64,000 bases of DNA from Azadirachta indica (lineage: Eukaryota > Streptophyta > Magnoliopsida > Sapindales > Meliaceae). The stretch lies in NCBI GenBank assembly GCA_022749755.1, contig CM040442.1, positions 6,794,457-6,858,456 of the forward strand, written 5' to 3'. The translations under genes were made by a program, and so were the position numbers. Below, one piece after another: positions 61,301 to 64,000 of the stretch. The notes under the pieces are model-generated. The model was not told the origin of the DNA and searched no databases. It saw nothing but the letters and a program-made list of their open reading frames with translations. Each line of letters starts with the position of its first letter. Position 1 is the stretch's first letter.

Positions 61301-64000
61301 GTTAAGTGCTTTTTCTACACAAAATTCCGATCTAATTAATTAAAATGGAACATTGCAGATGTAAAGGGGTATTTTCAGAGGTATTCAACTTTTGGGGTGT
61401 TAGTACTGATGAATTAGCCGCTGAGTGTTAATCTGTTGCAAGAAGTGTCCCCGAAAATCAATTTAGTTTTGACCCCATATGAGAGCTTGCATTAGTTTCA
61501 TGTCATTAATAGACACTTTTTTTTTTTTTAAAACAAGTAGATTTGAATGATAATATTTTGTCATCTTGATTTCATTATGTTGTTTTCTCTAATGTTTTGT
61601 CTCGGCATGGAGCCTATTTTTTGTTCTTCTTGCCACCAAGTTTACTGAAGCAGAAATTTTATTTTATGCATACAGATAAAGATCTGCAATGGAAAGCTTA
61701 TACAAGTAGTTTCATCATTAAAAGGGTTCTATACATTGGGAAAGCAGTTTTTCCAAAGCCACTCCCTGGTTGATCTTCTGCAGAATCTCAGTCGAGCTTT
61801 TGCAAATGTGGGTACCCTATAGTTAACTCTATGTATATTTTTATTTGAATGCATGTGTTGCTATTGTCCATCACTCCCCACTTCCCCTTCCTTTTTTCAC
61901 CTCTCCGTAAAATGGAGTGGCTTATCTGTCAAGTTTGTTGTTAATATTGCTGGTCATTGTGGTTGATGCAGGCATACGAATCCCTAATGAAAGCCTTTAT
62001 TGAGCACAATAAGGTAACATTTTCTGTGCTGACATGGTATCTTCAATTGAAATGCCATTTAAAATGGGATTTTATTTTATTTTATTGAAACCAAAATGTG
62101 AAAGCCTTCATTTTAATTTCTTCATTGTTCTTCAGTTTGGTAATCTACCCTATGGATTTCGAGCAAATACATGGCTTGTCCCTCCCTCTATTGCTGAGTC
62201 TCCATCGAACTTCCCATCTCTACCAGCAGAAGATGAAAATTGGGGTGGTAATGGCGGAGGCCAGGGAAGAGATGGTGAACATGATTTGCGACCGTGGGCT
62301 ACGGAATTTGCTATACTGGCTAGGCTTCCGTGCAAAACTGAAGAGGAGAGGATGGTTAGAGACCGAAAGGCTTTTTTGCTTCATAGCCAATTTATTGATG
62401 TCTCAATTTTTAAAGCTGTTGGGGCTATACACCGTCTCATGGATTCCAATCTAAATTGTAAAGATGTAATCAATTATCATCAGGGGGCAATCTTGTTTGA
62501 AGATCATGTGGGAGACTTGTCTATTACAGTAAAACGTGATAGTGCAGATGCAAGCTTGAAGTCTGAGGTAAAAATTAATGGTAATCTATCATCTAGTACG
62601 TGTACTGATGAAGTTGCTCGAAGGAATTTACTTAAAGGGGTCACCGCAGATGAGAGTGTAGTTGTTCATGTAAGTACATTTGTCCTTTACTTCTTTATCC
62701 TCATGCACATACATGGGAAAAAATCGTTGCAATTGAAATTAATTAAAGGGGTAGCAGAATATAACTCTACCATCATCAGGGAGTATTTCTTTAGTTGGAT
62801 TTGCTGTTTTACTTTAGATGATATCTTCCCGATGGTGGCCTAATATCCATCTCTGCACTTTCTCTCTCTATCTATCCACACGCACACACACACACACGCA
62901 CGCACACACACACATATATATTACGTGAAGTCAAGTAAAGGTTCTTTCCTGAGAATTTCAACACAAGAGTATTCTGTTATAATGACATGATAGCAGATCT
63001 TTGCTACTGTTTTAATCCACATCTTCTTTGATTTTCAGTGTGTAGTTTTTTTCAACTTTACCCTGTCTATGTTTTCACAGGAAGCCTATTAACCTTGATT
63101 GGACATAATTGAATTATGTCAAGTGGGTAAAATTGCAAAATTATTCAGTGTGGTAGAGTTTGAAATGAAAACGTCTTGAAATAATTAGGTACACAGTCCT
63201 TTTATTCATTTTGGTAATTTTTGAACTGAAACAGTATGGCTTTTGGCAGGATACTTCCTCACTGGGTACCGTTGTTGTAAGACACTGTGGATACACTGCA
63301 GTAGCAAAAGTTGTTGGTGATGTGAAGAAGGATATGTTTGATACTCAAGATATTAACATTGATGATCAACAAGATGGAGGAGCTAATGCTCTTAACATTA
63401 ACAGGTCTGAATTGTAACACAATGCTTTCTTAACAACTTTGAACAATCTGCCATTCCTCACTCATATCACACATATAACAGGAAATCTATAGATGGTGAT
63501 TGACAGTTAGTGTGAAGAATTATTATGGAAATAGTAATGGCGTCAGTATTCTGTTTAGCATCTATTGCTTTTAAATTCATGGTGCAGAGAATTGTCTGTC
63601 TATTCACAGGATAGAAAGAATTGAATTGCTGGTGTCTGGATTCTTGATTGAAAGGACAGCATCTGCCTCTTTTTTCCGTGTTAAGATGAGATAATCAGTG
63701 ACCACTTGAACTTTAAGGGGATGATTTGAGATTTTCAAACTCAGGTTTTCTTTAACTGCTAAGTTTATGAATAAGCCAAATCAACAGAAGCTTTTATTGT
63801 GTTGGAGATATTTGCTTCACTAACAGCATGCTTTGGTCTGGAAAATGGCATTTATTCCATTAAAAAAATGTGGAGATTCTCCATGCTTGACTAATGCTTT
63901 GTAGTAGATAATCTAAATGATAATGAGTGGTTCAGGAAACAAGGCATAGTTTTCACAATGCTAGTTGAGTTTGTTCATATCTGTGCCCTGACTTGGTTTG
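58305..64000 (+). CDS. REC1/REC3-like: REC/TSS protein of the clustered-mitochondria (CLU) family, 5' half only
   Basis: Large cytosolic and nuclear TPR protein. The Arabidopsis REC proteins set the share of the cell occupied by chloroplasts. Exons seen: 58305-58374, 58493-58554, 58653-58745, 58834-58906, 60574-60927, 61039-61100, 61676-61807, 61972-62013, 62136-62669, 63250-63404; all junction phases agree. The start at 58305 gives [20 protein letters not shown], the family's basic N-terminus; an in-frame upstream TTG is ignored. The CLU_N ubiquitin-like part is [20 protein letters not shown] and [15 protein letters not shown]. Then [20 protein letters not shown], a Ser-rich linker, [52 protein letters not shown] and DESVVVH. 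The last exon ends in [11 protein letters not shown] with phase 2. The rest, including the remaining CLU domain and TPRs, lies beyond 64000. It resembles REC1/REC3 more than FRIENDLY. Confidence 0.9.
62876..62920. repeat. (CA)n microsatellite in REC intron
   Basis: cacacgcacacaca units with cgcacg interruptions, ending in atatata. It lies in the intron between the exons ending 62669 and starting 63250. Confidence 0.85.

Noticed and set aside
63405..64000. A further REC exon before the window edge
   Set aside because: No stretch after a valid acceptor continues the expected phase-2 reading with REC-like residues. The next exon is probably beyond 64000.

Overview
The window is nuclear DNA of a woody eudicot. 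Citrus or a close relative (Rutaceae) is the most likely source. This is inferred from the gene content and from protein strings that look familiar. The DNA is AT-rich, genes are split by GT-AG introns, and AT/CA microsatellites and small transposon relics are common. There is no sign of bacterial, organellar or viral sequence.

Layout, left to right. (1) 1-16 kb: an RPS5-type CC-NBS-LRR resistance-gene cluster. It holds one intact single-exon gene (1955-4660), a short N-terminal relic (7780-7925), a badly broken copy (8440-11065) and a nearly complete copy (13284-15937) with its CC-NB linker broken. The shared spacers show that a two-gene unit was duplicated in tandem. (2) 17-23.7 kb: three relics of tropinone-reductase-like short-chain dehydrogenases. 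Between two of them lies a 3.4-kb inverted-repeat (foldback-like) element with a smaller MITE nested in one arm. (3) 23.7-26.9 kb: more NBS-LRR debris, in which a 1.3-kb insertion is bracketed by a 265-bp duplication of the host LRR. (4) 27-37 kb: two tandem minus-strand FAR1-RELATED SEQUENCE genes of the FRS6/FRS8 type, which are domesticated MULE transposases. Nested MITEs lie between them. (5) 37-41 kb: an 11-exon plastid-type alpha/beta hydrolase, head to head with the second FRS gene. (6) 42-48 kb: a formamidopyrimidine-DNA glycosylase (FPG) gene on the minus strand with two alternative exons. (7) 46-56 kb: a roughly 5-kb tandem duplication that carries a dead copy of FPG exon 2, interrupted by a 1.2-kb insert. 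(8) 58-64 kb: the 5' half of a REC/TSS (clustered-mitochondria family) gene that runs off the window.

The left half is accessory, fast-evolving DNA: resistance genes, dehydrogenase relics and transposons. The right half holds conserved housekeeping or regulatory genes: light-signalling transcription factors, a plastid hydrolase, oxidative DNA repair and chloroplast-compartment size control. They share no operon-like logic. The only arrangement suggesting co-regulation is the 502-bp divergent interval between FRS-B and the hydrolase. I found no convincing new multi-gene system. The most notable points are the FPG tandem exons, loss of transposase-type Asp in FRS-B, the missing nucleophile of the hydrolase, and several layered duplication histories that can be read base by base.
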